From the NCBI RefSeq assembly GCF_001659785.1, contig NZ_CP015961.1, forward strand, positions 558,001 to 622,000: 64,000 bases of DNA. Reading direction: 5' to 3'. This DNA is from Dietzia timorensis. Lineage in GTDB: Bacteria > Actinomycetota > Actinomycetes > Mycobacteriales > Mycobacteriaceae. Under the pieces are notes generated by a model that was not told the DNA's origin, did not search any database, and worked only from the letters and a program-made list of their open reading frames with translations. The position numbers and the translations under genes were made by a program. Within the stretch, counting starts at the first letter, position 1. Every line of letters starts with the position of its first letter. Below are positions 26,306 through 35,215 of this stretch, one piece after another.

Positions 26306-28154
26306 GCGTCAGACAATTGTGAATAGCGCGGTTCATTCGGCGCACGAACAATTCGGTGTTTCCTACCTTGGCGTCCGAAAAATTACTATCGACCAAGGAG
26401 TCACTACACGGGATATTTCTTTTGACCCTTCGACGTACGGAAACCCGCAAATCGCAAATGCTCTGGCGGATGCATGGGTTTCGGTCAGTCAAAGTCAGTC
26501 ATATAGCGCCGCAGCGGTCAAGAAGCAGGCCATTACTTTGTTTCTCGAAGATCTGGATCTAAAAGGATATAGAAACTTATCATTCTCATCGACACCAGAT
26601 TTAGTGTGCGATTCATTGATTGATTGGAGTTTAAAGCTCGAACGTGAATACCCTGTAGATTCCTTTATGCCATACAGGATGAGCAGTACAATTCAGCAGC
26701 TTATATACACTTTTCTGAGTCTGGCCAGAGCCGATGATGGAATGTTGTGGCGAATCGCCAAAGGTCCGAGTTTGATAGTCAAGCCCGCTAACAGGGAAGT
26801 AGACGAATTCAGCAAATCGGAACTTGATCAACTCGTAATGGCGGCTCGAGCGCATATACGAATGGCGAAGGCCGCATCAATGTGGGCACGAAACGTGATT
26901 GAGGGTAACGCTACATGTGAGCCTCACTCAAATGAAAACGAACTTCGGCGTCTGCTCTCCCTCGCTTATCGCTTTGAGCTAAGTGCTTTGGATACTCAGT
27001 GTGTGGACGTTAAAGAGATCGCAAGCTTGTTTCCGGAAGATTGGCGAAAGCTACTTTCCGCGAAATCGCTGTTAGGTCTCTGTTATCAAACTGTACATTC
27101 TTCTGTTTCAGGGTTAGTTCCTTTTCGTATTCTTTTGATGGAGTTAACCGGATTGTCTTCTGATGAGATTAGCGGTTTGAAAGTTAGTGGGTGTGCCTTC
27201 GCTGACGGCGGAGTGTCATTAAACGTCGAGAAGTCGAGAGCGGTTCGAAATCGAACGGTATTCTATAAAGACAGAAGCCCGAACGGTCGATGGGGATTAA
27301 CAGGCGTTCTGAAGGAGCTTCTGTTGAACGTGGATTCGCTTAGGGCGAATGCTGCACCTCTGTTAAACGATGAGGTGTGGCTTCGACTTGCCTTTCCGAG
27401 CGATAAAGAAGTACCTGCCGTTACCTCTGTCAATTTTTCATTTGGTGCACTCTCCACCCGCTCCTGGGTTGCCTCGATGATTGGGGCGGGTTTCGCTTTG
27501 GATCTTTCTGAACCAATTGATGTGCGTCGGATTCGCAAAGCTAAAGTTTCTGATCGGGCCATCTCGTTGGGAGCACGCGCGTCTGACATAGCGGCTGATC
27601 AGCATTCGATTGCCGTTTTTGACAGCTACTACGCTTCCGCTAGTTCAATACAGGTGTTTTCAGCTACCCGTGTAGTAGAAGTGCAGGCCAAGATGTCTCA
27701 AGGGGTTAGGGTCGGCTTCGCGGGGCTAGCTGAGAATCGTGAAGACGTTTCTACGCAGGCGTTATCAGAGTTCGCCGACGTCACACCAGATGCCGCTCAG
27801 GCGATAAAAGAAGGGCATCACGACGTCGGCGTGGCGGATTGCAGGGATCCTTTCGATTCGCCTTTCGATGCCTACGGAGTTCTCTGTCATGCGGCGCCGT
27901 TGTTCTGCCTAGGCTGCAAGAACGGTCTGGTGTTTCCAATACATGCTCCTCGAATAGCTTCATTTCTAAAATCGATTCGATCTGCAAAGTACCCTGAAGA
28001 TACGGATGACTGGGTTAGGACGTGGGGTCCTCAGATCGCGGCTGCGGAGCGAGTTTTATCCGAACTCGGCTGGACGGAATCAGACATTGAGGAGTGCCCT
28101 CTCGAGTTGACCGACGAACTTCCAGCCTGGATTCGTGTGGGTAACGATGAATAA
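26289..28154 (+). CDS. Tyrosine recombinase-like protein 2 (GinB/TnpB-like), catalytically degenerate
   Basis: 621 residues, ATG. The C-terminal half has the recombinase layout, but key positions look changed. The Arg I box reads LTGLSSDEISGL (Ser where Arg is expected), and the HxxR box reads DVRRIRKAK without His. A final QHSIAVFDSYYASAS keeps a candidate nucleophile Tyr. A Cys cluster (CRDPF...CHAAPLFCLGCKNG) follows, a common feature of the larger recombinases in these elements and possibly zinc-binding. Probably a structural or DNA-binding partner rather than an independent recombinase. Overlaps both neighbours (17 and 20 bases), indicating coupled translation. Confidence 0.8.
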   Translation: MAKKNERQTIVNSAVHSAHEQFGVSYLGVRKITIDQGVTTRDISFDPSTYGNPQIANALADAWVSVSQSQSYSAAAVKKQAITLFLEDLDLKGYRNLSFSSTPDLVCDSLIDWSLKLEREYPVDSFMPYRMSSTIQQLIYTFLSLARADDGMLWRIAKGPSLIVKPANREVDEFSKSELDQLVMAARAHIRMAKAASMWARNVIEGNATCEPHSNENELRRLLSLAYRFELSALDTQCVDVKEIASLFPEDWRKLLSAKSLLGLCYQTVHSSVSGLVPFRILLMELTGLSSDEISGLKVSGCAFADGGVSLNVEKSRAVRNRTVFYKDRSPNGRWGLTGVLKELLLNVDSLRANAAPLLNDEVWLRLAFPSDKEVPAVTSVNFSFGALSTRSWVASMIGAGFALDLSEPIDVRRIRKAKVSDRAISLGARASDIAADQHSIAVFDSYYASASSIQVFSATRVVEVQAKMSQGVRVGFAGLAENREDVSTQALSEFADVTPDAAQAIKEGHHDVGVADCRDPFDSPFDAYGVLCHAAPLFCLGCKNGLVFPIHAPRIASFLKSIRSAKYPEDTDDWVRTWGPQIAAAERVLSELGWTESDIEECPLELTDELPAWIRVGNDE

Positions 28155-30600
28155 TCTTCCAGGAATTTTCGATTCGCTTGAGCACGGTAAGTCCGATGGT
28201 CGGATATTCGACCCTGATGATGAAGTGTTTGCCCAATACCCCGGCAAGGTCGAAGATGCATCCGTCGTTCGATATTCGGACATCTCTTGGTCACTAGAAG
28301 GGGTAGCTGATTTACGTCGGAACTCGCATTTCGGCTCGGCCACGCTCAAGTTTCGAGCGCATGAACCGTGGCTGACTCTGATGCGTGAGTTCGCAATGGT
28401 TCAACTGAACCCAAGCGACCGCCGCGTTCTTTCTCGCGAGATTTATATTGGGTTGCATCCCGTGAACTTCTCAACTGTTATCTCGAAAAATGCGTCACTT
28501 CAGCTTCTAGCTTCGTGGCAGCGCGATTGTGGCTTGCCAACAAGTATGTGTGATTGGACGGCCTGGGACTGGGAAAACTTGGTCATGGACCTGGTGGAAT
28601 CTGGACGTGCGAAGGGCACAATAAAAAACCTAGTCTCTGCCGTACGCGATCTAATTTCGTGCCGCGGTATCAACCCAACCCTTATCCCGAAGCTAGACCC
28701 CTGGGACGGCGCGCCGACAGCGAAAATTGCACAACGAGCCGAGGCGAAATCAATGAAAGTGATTGAGCCTGCTGTATGGATGCCACTAATGGCCGCAGCC
28801 TGGAAGTACATCTCCGTATTTAGTGCGGACATCATCAGCCTGCGGACGTCGCATGATTGCCGGGAAGCCGTAGACCGCTCGTCTCACAAGACTCCGCGTC
28901 AATTGCGCGAGGAGGTATTCCGACGGTTTCTCGATTCTTATCAGGGCCCCATACCTGCTCGTATCGATAGCGGCGAGATTCAGCCGGCCTGGGTGCGGCT
29001 CTCGATTCTAGTGACATGCGGAGCTTCCACGCACCATTTTGCTTGGAGGAACGTTGATCGTCGGGACCTTATCAGGTCAAGAGTTTCTTCTGGCGCTCTG
29101 CAACTTGAGGTAATGACGAAAACCGAGTTCGAGAACTTATGTGCTGAGTGGAACAAAGTATTGGGTGCTCCGGAGTTGGATTCCGCGAAGAAGTCCGGAG
29201 AAGAGACTAATAAGATGGTTCGGGACTGGCTAAGTCTTGAAGACTCGCGTGTGGCATTGAAACATCGCGTTTCGGATCTCGACAGTATTACGTCGTCGGA
29301 TATTAATTGGGCAATGATGGAGCGTGAGGTGTATAACGCTAATTGTCAGAATGGACTCCTTTCCCAAGATTCGGAGAACGCTCAATTCCGCCGTCAATTA
29401 ATAGTTGACTTTGCTAGAAAAGGCCGAGTTTACGTGGCCGATAAGGGTCAACTTAGTAGGAAGCGAAAGTGTCCCGGATTCGTGCAGGTAGAGAGTTCTT
29501 CGGGTGAGCTTTCTGCATGGGCAACTGAATTGTCAGATTTTGAAGCACGTAATGAGCTCCTTGCGCTGCGCGCCGCTTGTTTTATTTTTGTCTGTGGAAT
29601 GACTCTAATGCGAGATTCTGAGATCCAGGCGATCAGGCGGAATTCGATTATCGACTATTTCGGACAACGAGCAGTTCGTTCCGTCTTCTATAAAGGACGG
29701 ACCGTTCCAACTCCGGGATTTTGGTGGGTAACAGACGAGGTTGTGCAGGCGTTTGAAGTTCTCGAGTCGTTGAGTATGGATGAAGAGTATCTAGTAGGCG
29801 CGGTGGTTAAGACTGACATCGAGAAGGGGCCAAAGGGGTCGCACAAGGCCGAGAGAAAGGAGTTCGCCAACCGAGGAATTACGGCAGGACGCGAAATAGA
29901 CCGCTTCATCTCCATAGTGAACAGGTGCGGTAGCTCAAAGGGGCTGTCGCCGATCCCATCGGAAGCGGGGGTCGGACCAAGGTCCTTGCGAAGGACTGGC
30001 GCGACGATTCTTCGAGAACTAGGTGCTGACGAGCTTTCGCTTAGTCGACAACTCAAACACTCCATTGCGGCTACGCGTTCGTCCGTCACAGCGTCATACA
30101 TGGCTCCCGACAGGAATTGGGAAGCTTTGTTACGCGGGGAACAAAGACAGACGGCAATTCACGCTGTCTCGAATGCCCTTGCCAGCAATGACCGCAAGAA
30201 GATTCGAATTAGTGGAGGAGGGGCAAATCGGATTCAGGAGGCTGCTGAGGCCTTAGGGCTTTCCGCTGAGACACTTACAAGCAGGGAAGTGCAAGCTCTG
30301 TTGAAAACTGAAGAGGGGGAACTCTTCATGGGTGCGACCAACGCTTGCCTATACGACCCCTCAACAGCCCTCTGCCATAAGCGCGGAGAGCACTCAGAAC
30401 GCCCGCACTTCGCCTCTTGCGATGCAGTTAATTGCCGAAATTCAGTAATCACTATCGAGCAACTTCCAATCTGGAAGGCGGAAAGATCTCAACTCAAAAC
30501 CTTGCTCGAAGTTAGTCGAGTGAGTTCTGTAAGGAAGAAAATGCTCGAACGGAGGCTACAGCAGGTTGAAAAGGTCATATCGGACTTCGTGGAGGAGTGA
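28135..30600 (+). CDS. Tyrosine recombinase 3 of the island (GinC-like)
   Basis: 821 residues, the largest of the trio. The catalytic domain shows Arg493 in TLMRDSEIQAI, Arg616 and Arg619 in GPRSLRRTG (Arg replacing the usual His of HxxR), His642 in QLKHSIAATR and Tyr655 in TASYMAP. It ends with a Cys-rich region (ACLYDPSTALC, then FASCDAVNC), probably a zinc-binding fold, and a charged helix. It lies between the second recombinase and the small coiled-coil gene, overlapping the first by 20 bases and the second by four. Length matches the long third recombinase of GInt elements. Confidence 0.83.
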   Translation: MWVTMNNLPGIFDSLEHGKSDGRIFDPDDEVFAQYPGKVEDASVVRYSDISWSLEGVADLRRNSHFGSATLKFRAHEPWLTLMREFAMVQLNPSDRRVLSREIYIGLHPVNFSTVISKNASLQLLASWQRDCGLPTSMCDWTAWDWENLVMDLVESGRAKGTIKNLVSAVRDLISCRGINPTLIPKLDPWDGAPTAKIAQRAEAKSMKVIEPAVWMPLMAAAWKYISVFSADIISLRTSHDCREAVDRSSHKTPRQLREEVFRRFLDSYQGPIPARIDSGEIQPAWVRLSILVTCGASTHHFAWRNVDRRDLIRSRVSSGALQLEVMTKTEFENLCAEWNKVLGAPELDSAKKSGEETNKMVRDWLSLEDSRVALKHRVSDLDSITSSDINWAMMEREVYNANCQNGLLSQDSENAQFRRQLIVDFARKGRVYVADKGQLSRKRKCPGFVQVESSSGELSAWATELSDFEARNELLALRAACFIFVCGMTLMRDSEIQAIRRNSIIDYFGQRAVRSVFYKGRTVPTPGFWWVTDEVVQAFEVLESLSMDEEYLVGAVVKTDIEKGPKGSHKAERKEFANRGITAGREIDRFISIVNRCGSSKGLSPIPSEAGVGPRSLRRTGATILRELGADELSLSRQLKHSIAATRSSVTASYMAPDRNWEALLRGEQRQTAIHAVSNALASNDRKKIRISGGGANRIQEAAEALGLSAETLTSREVQALLKTEEGELFMGATNACLYDPSTALCHKRGEHSERPHFASCDAVNCRNSVITIEQLPIWKAERSQLKTLLEVSRVSSVRKKMLERRLQQVEKVISDFVEE

Positions 30601-30980
30601 GAATGCCTGAGTCGAAGCGATCAGAAGAGAAAATCTTGCGGGCAATGGTCGAGCTCCTAGCAGCACCCAGCGAGAAAACAGACAAGAAGCCGACGAAGAC
30701 GGATTTGGCTACCCAAGCCAATATTTCGAGAGCAACTCTATACCGACATCGAGACCTACTTGATACATGGGACAGATGCGTCGACCGCCGCGGATGCGGA
30801 CAAGATCGAGCCCGAGTGAAAGAGTTGGAAGAGCTTCTGGAAAAGGAGCGGGAATCAAGGGAGCTAGCCGAGCAACTTTCTGAAGGTCTCGCGAATGCCT
30901 ACGTGGAGTTGTTCGAACAGACTAAGCCAACTGCCTTGAGCATCGAAAGATCACGTAGAAGCGACGGCATCGGCAAATAA
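30597..30980 (+). CDS. Small HTH/coiled-coil protein of the island (GinD/TnpC-like)
   Basis: 125-127 residues. ATG 30603 is the likely start because GGAGGA lies just upstream; a GTG at 30597 overlaps the preceding stop (GTGA). The N-terminal half has an HTH (KTDLATQANISRATLYRH), and the C-terminal half is a charged coiled coil (ELEELLEKERESRELAEQLSEG). The same plan is found in TnpC of Tn554 (125 aa) and GinD. In Tn554 TnpC is an accessory factor influencing frequency and orientation of transposition; the same role is inferred here. Confidence 0.8.
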   Translation: MRMPESKRSEEKILRAMVELLAAPSEKTDKKPTKTDLATQANISRATLYRHRDLLDTWDRCVDRRGCGQDRARVKELEELLEKERESRELAEQLSEGLANAYVELFEQTKPTALSIERSRRSDGIGK

Positions 30981-31151
30981 CGTCAAGTCCAAGGTATGAT
31001 GTTCGGCTCACTCCGGGGTTCGATTGTTAGTGTCGGCGATTTTCGATCGCCACTCAATGGAAGGCCTGAAGTTGCCATACATAAAAATTGGGCTCCACCT
31101 GCCACAACGTGAAGTAGGAACCAATGGAGCTGTCACAAAAGGAGACCTTAC

Positions 31152-32081
31152 ATGTTAGAAGAGCCGTTCGATATATCTAATGCCGTCGATGTCTGGCTTG
31201 TCGGTCAGAAAGTAAGCCCTACCCAACGCAAGGAACGGTACGTCCGCGAATCCTTCTCCCACCCAGCCAAGATGCTTCCCGAGCTAGCTGCGCGCCTCAT
31301 ACGGACATACACCAAGGAGGGTGAACTCGTGCTCGATCCGATGAGTGGCATCGGGACTTCGGGAGTAGAGGCTATTTGGCAAAATCGAAACTACGTGGGC
31401 ATCGAAGTGGAGACACAATACGCCAAGCTTCAAGAAGAAAGCCTTCGGTTGGCAGAATCGCAAGGCGCTGAAGGGTCGTGGAATGTCTACAATCGCGATG
31501 CTCGGGAAGGGTTCTCAGCCGAGACGGTCGATCTAATCTGCTTTTCTCCGCCGTATCACGATGCTATACACAATCAAGGCGACGAGATCGCGCGAATAAA
31601 ACGAAAGATCGACTCGGGCAAGGCTACACCTGCGATGTTGAGTCGATTCAAAAATTGGAAACCGGAAAGTGAATACGCTGGCGCAGGCACGCGGTCTTTT
31701 GGGTATTCGTCAAATGGAGAGAACATAGGGCATCAAAATGGGGACCAATACTGGCGCTCAATGGATCACATATACGGTAAAGCGTATGACGCCCTGAAGC
31801 CAGGGGGGTATTTGGCGGTAGCTACGAAAGAGCAACGAGACCGAAAAACCGGAAACTTAACAAACTTGTACGGAGATACAGTCGCGCACTGTCAAGCAAT
31901 TGGATTTGGGCTCCATCAGCATATAGCAGCGGTGCTTTGTAAAATTCATGGTGACGGCGAAGTCATTCCAAGGACATCACACTGGCAAAGGATGGCCGTA
32001 AAGAAGGCCAACGAATCGGAACGGGTAGTTTTGCTAAATCAATTTGAAGATGTCGCTGTATTTCGTAAACCACTAACATGA
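31152..32081 (+). CDS. DNA amino-methyltransferase, SPPY type (M1)
   Basis: 309 residues, ATG with AGGAGA upstream. Motif X-like ESFSHPAKMLPELAARLI precedes motif I VLDPMSGIGTSGVEAIWQ (SAM-binding FxGxG variant) and the acidic motif II YVGIEVE. Motif IV is LICFSPPYHDAIH. This X-I-IV order is the gamma arrangement, and SPPY is usual for N4-cytosine and some N6-adenine enzymes, not for C5-cytosine ones. The C-terminal half is the probable target-recognition region. It is convergent with mcrC (36 bases between stops). Proposed to protect one strand of the island's restriction target. Confidence 0.85.
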   Translation: MLEEPFDISNAVDVWLVGQKVSPTQRKERYVRESFSHPAKMLPELAARLIRTYTKEGELVLDPMSGIGTSGVEAIWQNRNYVGIEVETQYAKLQEESLRLAESQGAEGSWNVYNRDAREGFSAETVDLICFSPPYHDAIHNQGDEIARIKRKIDSGKATPAMLSRFKNWKPESEYAGAGTRSFGYSSNGENIGHQNGDQYWRSMDHIYGKAYDALKPGGYLAVATKEQRDRKTGNLTNLYGDTVAHCQAIGFGLHQHIAAVLCKIHGDGEVIPRTSHWQRMAVKKANESERVVLLNQFEDVAVFRKPLT

Positions 32082-32117
32082 ATGGAGTAGGATATTTTAG
32101 AAAACGCGAACGTAGAA

Positions 32118-33461
32118 CTAAATTTGACTCGCGTTCGCCACTCCCTTCTTGTTCGAATAATCTTCACTGTTTAGCAGGGCGAGAGCAGTCATATTTATCG
32201 ATTCAATCAGCTTATCTAAGCTCGTAAAATCTATAGAAATCCATAGCCGGAACACACGTTTCTCCGCAAGGAATCCAAGCATTTCCAGCCGGGGGCTCTT
32301 GAGCGTAGTTTTGCTGGGGTAGATTAACAAGACCGTATTACAGCTAAATGCATCGGCGTGAGCACACACTTGATGAATATGACTAGAGCTTGGGGACAAT
32401 GAGTATTTTACTTCGCCTATGAGCCAACTTGAATCGCGTTGCTGAATAACGAAATCTGGGTGCGCACTTTCGGTCGCCCTAACGGGCGTCCAGAAGTGAT
32501 TGGATTCGACCGGTGGATGAAGTAATGGAGTGTTTGACACGCCGCTAGTGTCTAGAAGCTCGAAACTTTCTCCGTTTAAAGACTTGTTAAAAATTGCGAT
32601 GCAAAATTGCTCAAACGTCTTCTCCATATCCAGCACGAGAGGCGGCAGGCTAAATTGGATGCCCTCAGCCTCGCCGGCAACGTCGGGAGTTTCACCGGAT
32701 GCGATGAGAAGGGCTAGGTTCAACAATGGGCGAAAGGAAAGATATGGTTCTTCTGAAACGTCTGTTGATAAGTGGTCGCGAAGCGGAGAAAGAAATAGAT
32801 ACGGAGGAGCCTCGGAAACGGATTCTAAAATCGTTCGAGACTCGACAAGAATATTCATTTGTTGTTGAATGCTGTTGTTCGATTCCTCCATCGTGTCGAT
32901 GAGGTAACCGATTGCAAATTTCATTGCTTGATTGAGAAAGTTGGAATAGTCGAACTCGTAGAACTCTGTTGATAGATGGTCGTATCGGCCTCTGGCCCAA
33001 GCGCGATTTATTGTGCCGGACACGTCAATCCTCCCTCGAGCGCCCGGACCAATCGATCGGTTCCGCCTGTATCGCCGAATCGGCCCTTTTTGGATGAGCG
33101 TCGGAAGTTGATCGCAAAATGAGCGTCGTATCGCCTTTAAGAGGTCATAGTCGTCTTCTGACGCGGTAATCTCCGCCAGGCCAAATGGTAACTCCACAAT
33201 ATCGTGAGAGATGAGTGAAAGCATCTGAACGATTTGTGAAACCGGAACTTTCGGTCGTACCCTAATTCCAAGATCGTGTGAAACTGGGATCATTCCGATA
33301 TGATTCTGTCCTCGAATTAAGAGGCCGGATTTGTGAACCTCTCTCTTGATCAGGTTCCTATCAATGATTCTATGGTCGATGTTTAAAAGCGCATCTACGT
33401 CATTCTTATCGCTGACTACAAGGGGGCTACCGCCTCGCTCCTCTGTATCGAGCCACCTCAA
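32118..33461 (-). CDS. mcrC: McrC-family restriction nuclease subunit
   Basis: 447 residues, ATG overlapping the mcrB stop (ATGA). The N-terminal half carries McrC features (LLIRGQNHIGMIPVSHDLGI, IRVRPKVPVSQIVQMLSLIS, GPIRRYRRNRSIGPGARGRI). The C-terminal PD-(D/E)xK core is visible as SAHPDFVIQQRD followed by SWLIGEVKYSL. In McrBC systems McrC binds the McrB ring, stimulates its NTPase and cuts DNA. It is the last gene of the methyltransferase-mcrB-mcrC operon. Name assigned by family, not by orthology to the E. coli 5mC-specific enzyme. Confidence 0.88.
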   Translation of the reverse strand: MRWLDTEERGGSPLVVSDKNDVDALLNIDHRIIDRNLIKREVHKSGLLIRGQNHIGMIPVSHDLGIRVRPKVPVSQIVQMLSLISHDIVELPFGLAEITASEDDYDLLKAIRRSFCDQLPTLIQKGPIRRYRRNRSIGPGARGRIDVSGTINRAWARGRYDHLSTEFYEFDYSNFLNQAMKFAIGYLIDTMEESNNSIQQQMNILVESRTILESVSEAPPYLFLSPLRDHLSTDVSEEPYLSFRPLLNLALLIASGETPDVAGEAEGIQFSLPPLVLDMEKTFEQFCIAIFNKSLNGESFELLDTSGVSNTPLLHPPVESNHFWTPVRATESAHPDFVIQQRDSSWLIGEVKYSLSPSSSHIHQVCAHADAFSCNTVLLIYPSKTTLKSPRLEMLGFLAEKRVFRLWISIDFTSLDKLIESINMTALALLNSEDYSNKKGVANASQI

Positions 33462-35215
33462 TTTGTGGTCTCGGACTGTATTAGCGCTTGATCGAATAAT
33501 GCGCGCAGTTCATCGGTGTCGGCCTTCTTGTGGGCCAGTTGCCGCGAGATTATTGGTTCAAGCCGGTAATCCCAGATCCTTCTCAAAGATTCACGGGAGT
33601 CTGCACCCTTAAAATGAGCATGGCCAAGACCGCCTTCCGGGAGGATCTCTTGGGCGCGCTCGAAAAATGATCTGATGCTGTTTTGAACGTGGTTGCTCAA
33701 TCCGCCACGTACTAAGAAATTCTGAAGCGCCTCTCCGTTCGGCCTCACTGGAATTGTGAAAAATCTTCGGATAAGCGCAACATCAAGAGATACGACTGAA
33801 CGGTCAAATGGATTCAGTGTTGCCAAAATAATCAAATTGTGAGGAACGGTCAGTGAGTTTCCGGACGCCAGAGTGAATTCCTCGCCTCTGTAATCTTCCT
33901 CCAGGTACGTTATTGCCTCGCCAAAAATTCGACCTACGTCCCCCCGGGATAATTCGTCGATCAATATGACGACGTAATCTGCTTCTGCGCACATGCGGAC
34001 AGCGTGCTTAAGAATTTTGGGTTGAAGCTCAAAAGTGGGGACGTGAGAGTCTTCAGTCATTGTGGGTACGTATCCCTCAACGAAATCCTCATATCCGAAA
34101 GAAGGATGGAATTGCACTTTCAATGATTTCACGTTGAATGATTCTGATAGTTCCGCGACCGCGCGACGTGCGATGAACGATTTCCCTGTGCCAGGTGGGC
34201 CACTTAGGAGGATCGAGCGGACGCCGTCGTAAATCAATTCGAGCACTTCCTGCACCGTATTAGTCGAAGTCTCGTCTAGTTCATTGCTCGGATACGGCTC
34301 CTCGTTTGAGTCCGGTAGCAGGCGTCGTGCCTCTCCGTGTTTCAGGGCCCAAGAGTGCTCATCAACGTAGTCAATAAAATTTGGAGTCGTTGAAACAACG
34401 TGACTTATGAATGGACGGAAAGCTTCTGAGACTTCCCATTCATTATAGGATGGCTTGCTTAGAAGTGAGGGCTGATCTCCAATCGCGGCACCAGCTTTGC
34501 CCATCCAATACTTGGGCTCCTTAGCTGCAGTCGAAGTCAAAGGTGTCGGGTATTTTGCGTCTAATTCTGCAGTGGAAAGATGTGAGTCTTCTCGGAACCG
34601 TTTGATCTGTATTACAGTGTTCGGAATCTGATCGGCTGTCTTTAGCTTGAAAACGAATCGTTGCAATTCCTCGGTGGTTATTCGCCAGTCGCAATCATGC
34701 ATTATCTTCCAGATTGTCCAATATGGGAATATGTCGGATTTCCCTCTGGCTTCAGCCAGTGCTTGGTTCTTTACTTTGGGGTAGCCTGGGTGATTAATTT
34801 GGTAATCGGCCAGCAAGTCGACCAGGAAGTATGGCACCACACGTAGGAAGTCCGGAACTTTTGAGAGTAGAACCTCTGCTTGTTTACCTGCGTCCGTGAT
34901 CCGAACCGTTCCGGAAGAAGTGTCGATCCACCCAACTTCTTTATATGCGAGGACCGCAGTGGCGAACTTTCCACCGTGCCGGTTTTGCGACGTTGCGCCT
35001 GTGAGTAGATTGTAGTCTCGGTCGATCTGACTCTTTGCAGTCGACAGTTCCACTCCGTCGTACTTGCAAGCAATTTGAAAGAGTTGAACGCCACTCGGAG
35101 TGAAGCTATGATCTCGGGATTGATACCAATAATAGGTATTATCAGTCGGATTTGAATCGGTTGTGCCGTCTTCTGCTTGCACAACGTCGTTGGCGTTCGT
35201 AGGGTCTTGTGTCAT
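33458..35215 (-). CDS. mcrB: McrB-like AAA+ restriction subunit
   Basis: 585 residues; the start follows the methyltransferase stop directly (TGA-ATG) with GAGGAG upstream. Residues 1-330 are a divergent N-terminal region, presumably DNA recognition (PSGVQLFQIACKYDGVEL, KVKNQALAEARGKSDIFPYW). The AAA+ domain has Walker A LLSGPPGTGKSFIARRAV, Walker B VVILIDELSRGDVGRIFGEA and sensor-1 region ILATLNPFDRSVVSLDVALIRRF. E. coli McrB has a GTP-specifying MNTADRS at the last site; here it reads LNPFDRS, so nucleotide preference may differ. Works with McrC as an NTP-driven translocating nuclease. Confidence 0.88.
   Translation of the reverse strand: MTQDPTNANDVVQAEDGTTDSNPTDNTYYWYQSRDHSFTPSGVQLFQIACKYDGVELSTAKSQIDRDYNLLTGATSQNRHGGKFATAVLAYKEVGWIDTSSGTVRITDAGKQAEVLLSKVPDFLRVVPYFLVDLLADYQINHPGYPKVKNQALAEARGKSDIFPYWTIWKIMHDCDWRITTEELQRFVFKLKTADQIPNTVIQIKRFREDSHLSTAELDAKYPTPLTSTAAKEPKYWMGKAGAAIGDQPSLLSKPSYNEWEVSEAFRPFISHVVSTTPNFIDYVDEHSWALKHGEARRLLPDSNEEPYPSNELDETSTNTVQEVLELIYDGVRSILLSGPPGTGKSFIARRAVAELSESFNVKSLKVQFHPSFGYEDFVEGYVPTMTEDSHVPTFELQPKILKHAVRMCAEADYVVILIDELSRGDVGRIFGEAITYLEEDYRGEEFTLASGNSLTVPHNLIILATLNPFDRSVVSLDVALIRRFFTIPVRPNGEALQNFLVRGGLSNHVQNSIRSFFERAQEILPEGGLGHAHFKGADSRESLRRIWDYRLEPIISRQLAHKKADTDELRALFDQALIQSETTN

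Noticed and set aside
32118-35215. Classical type IV (methyl-dependent) McrBC only
   Set aside because: The operon begins with a methyltransferase directly abutting mcrB, and a second methyltransferase is adjacent, which would be unusual for a purely methyl-dependent system; kept as R-M with this alternative open.
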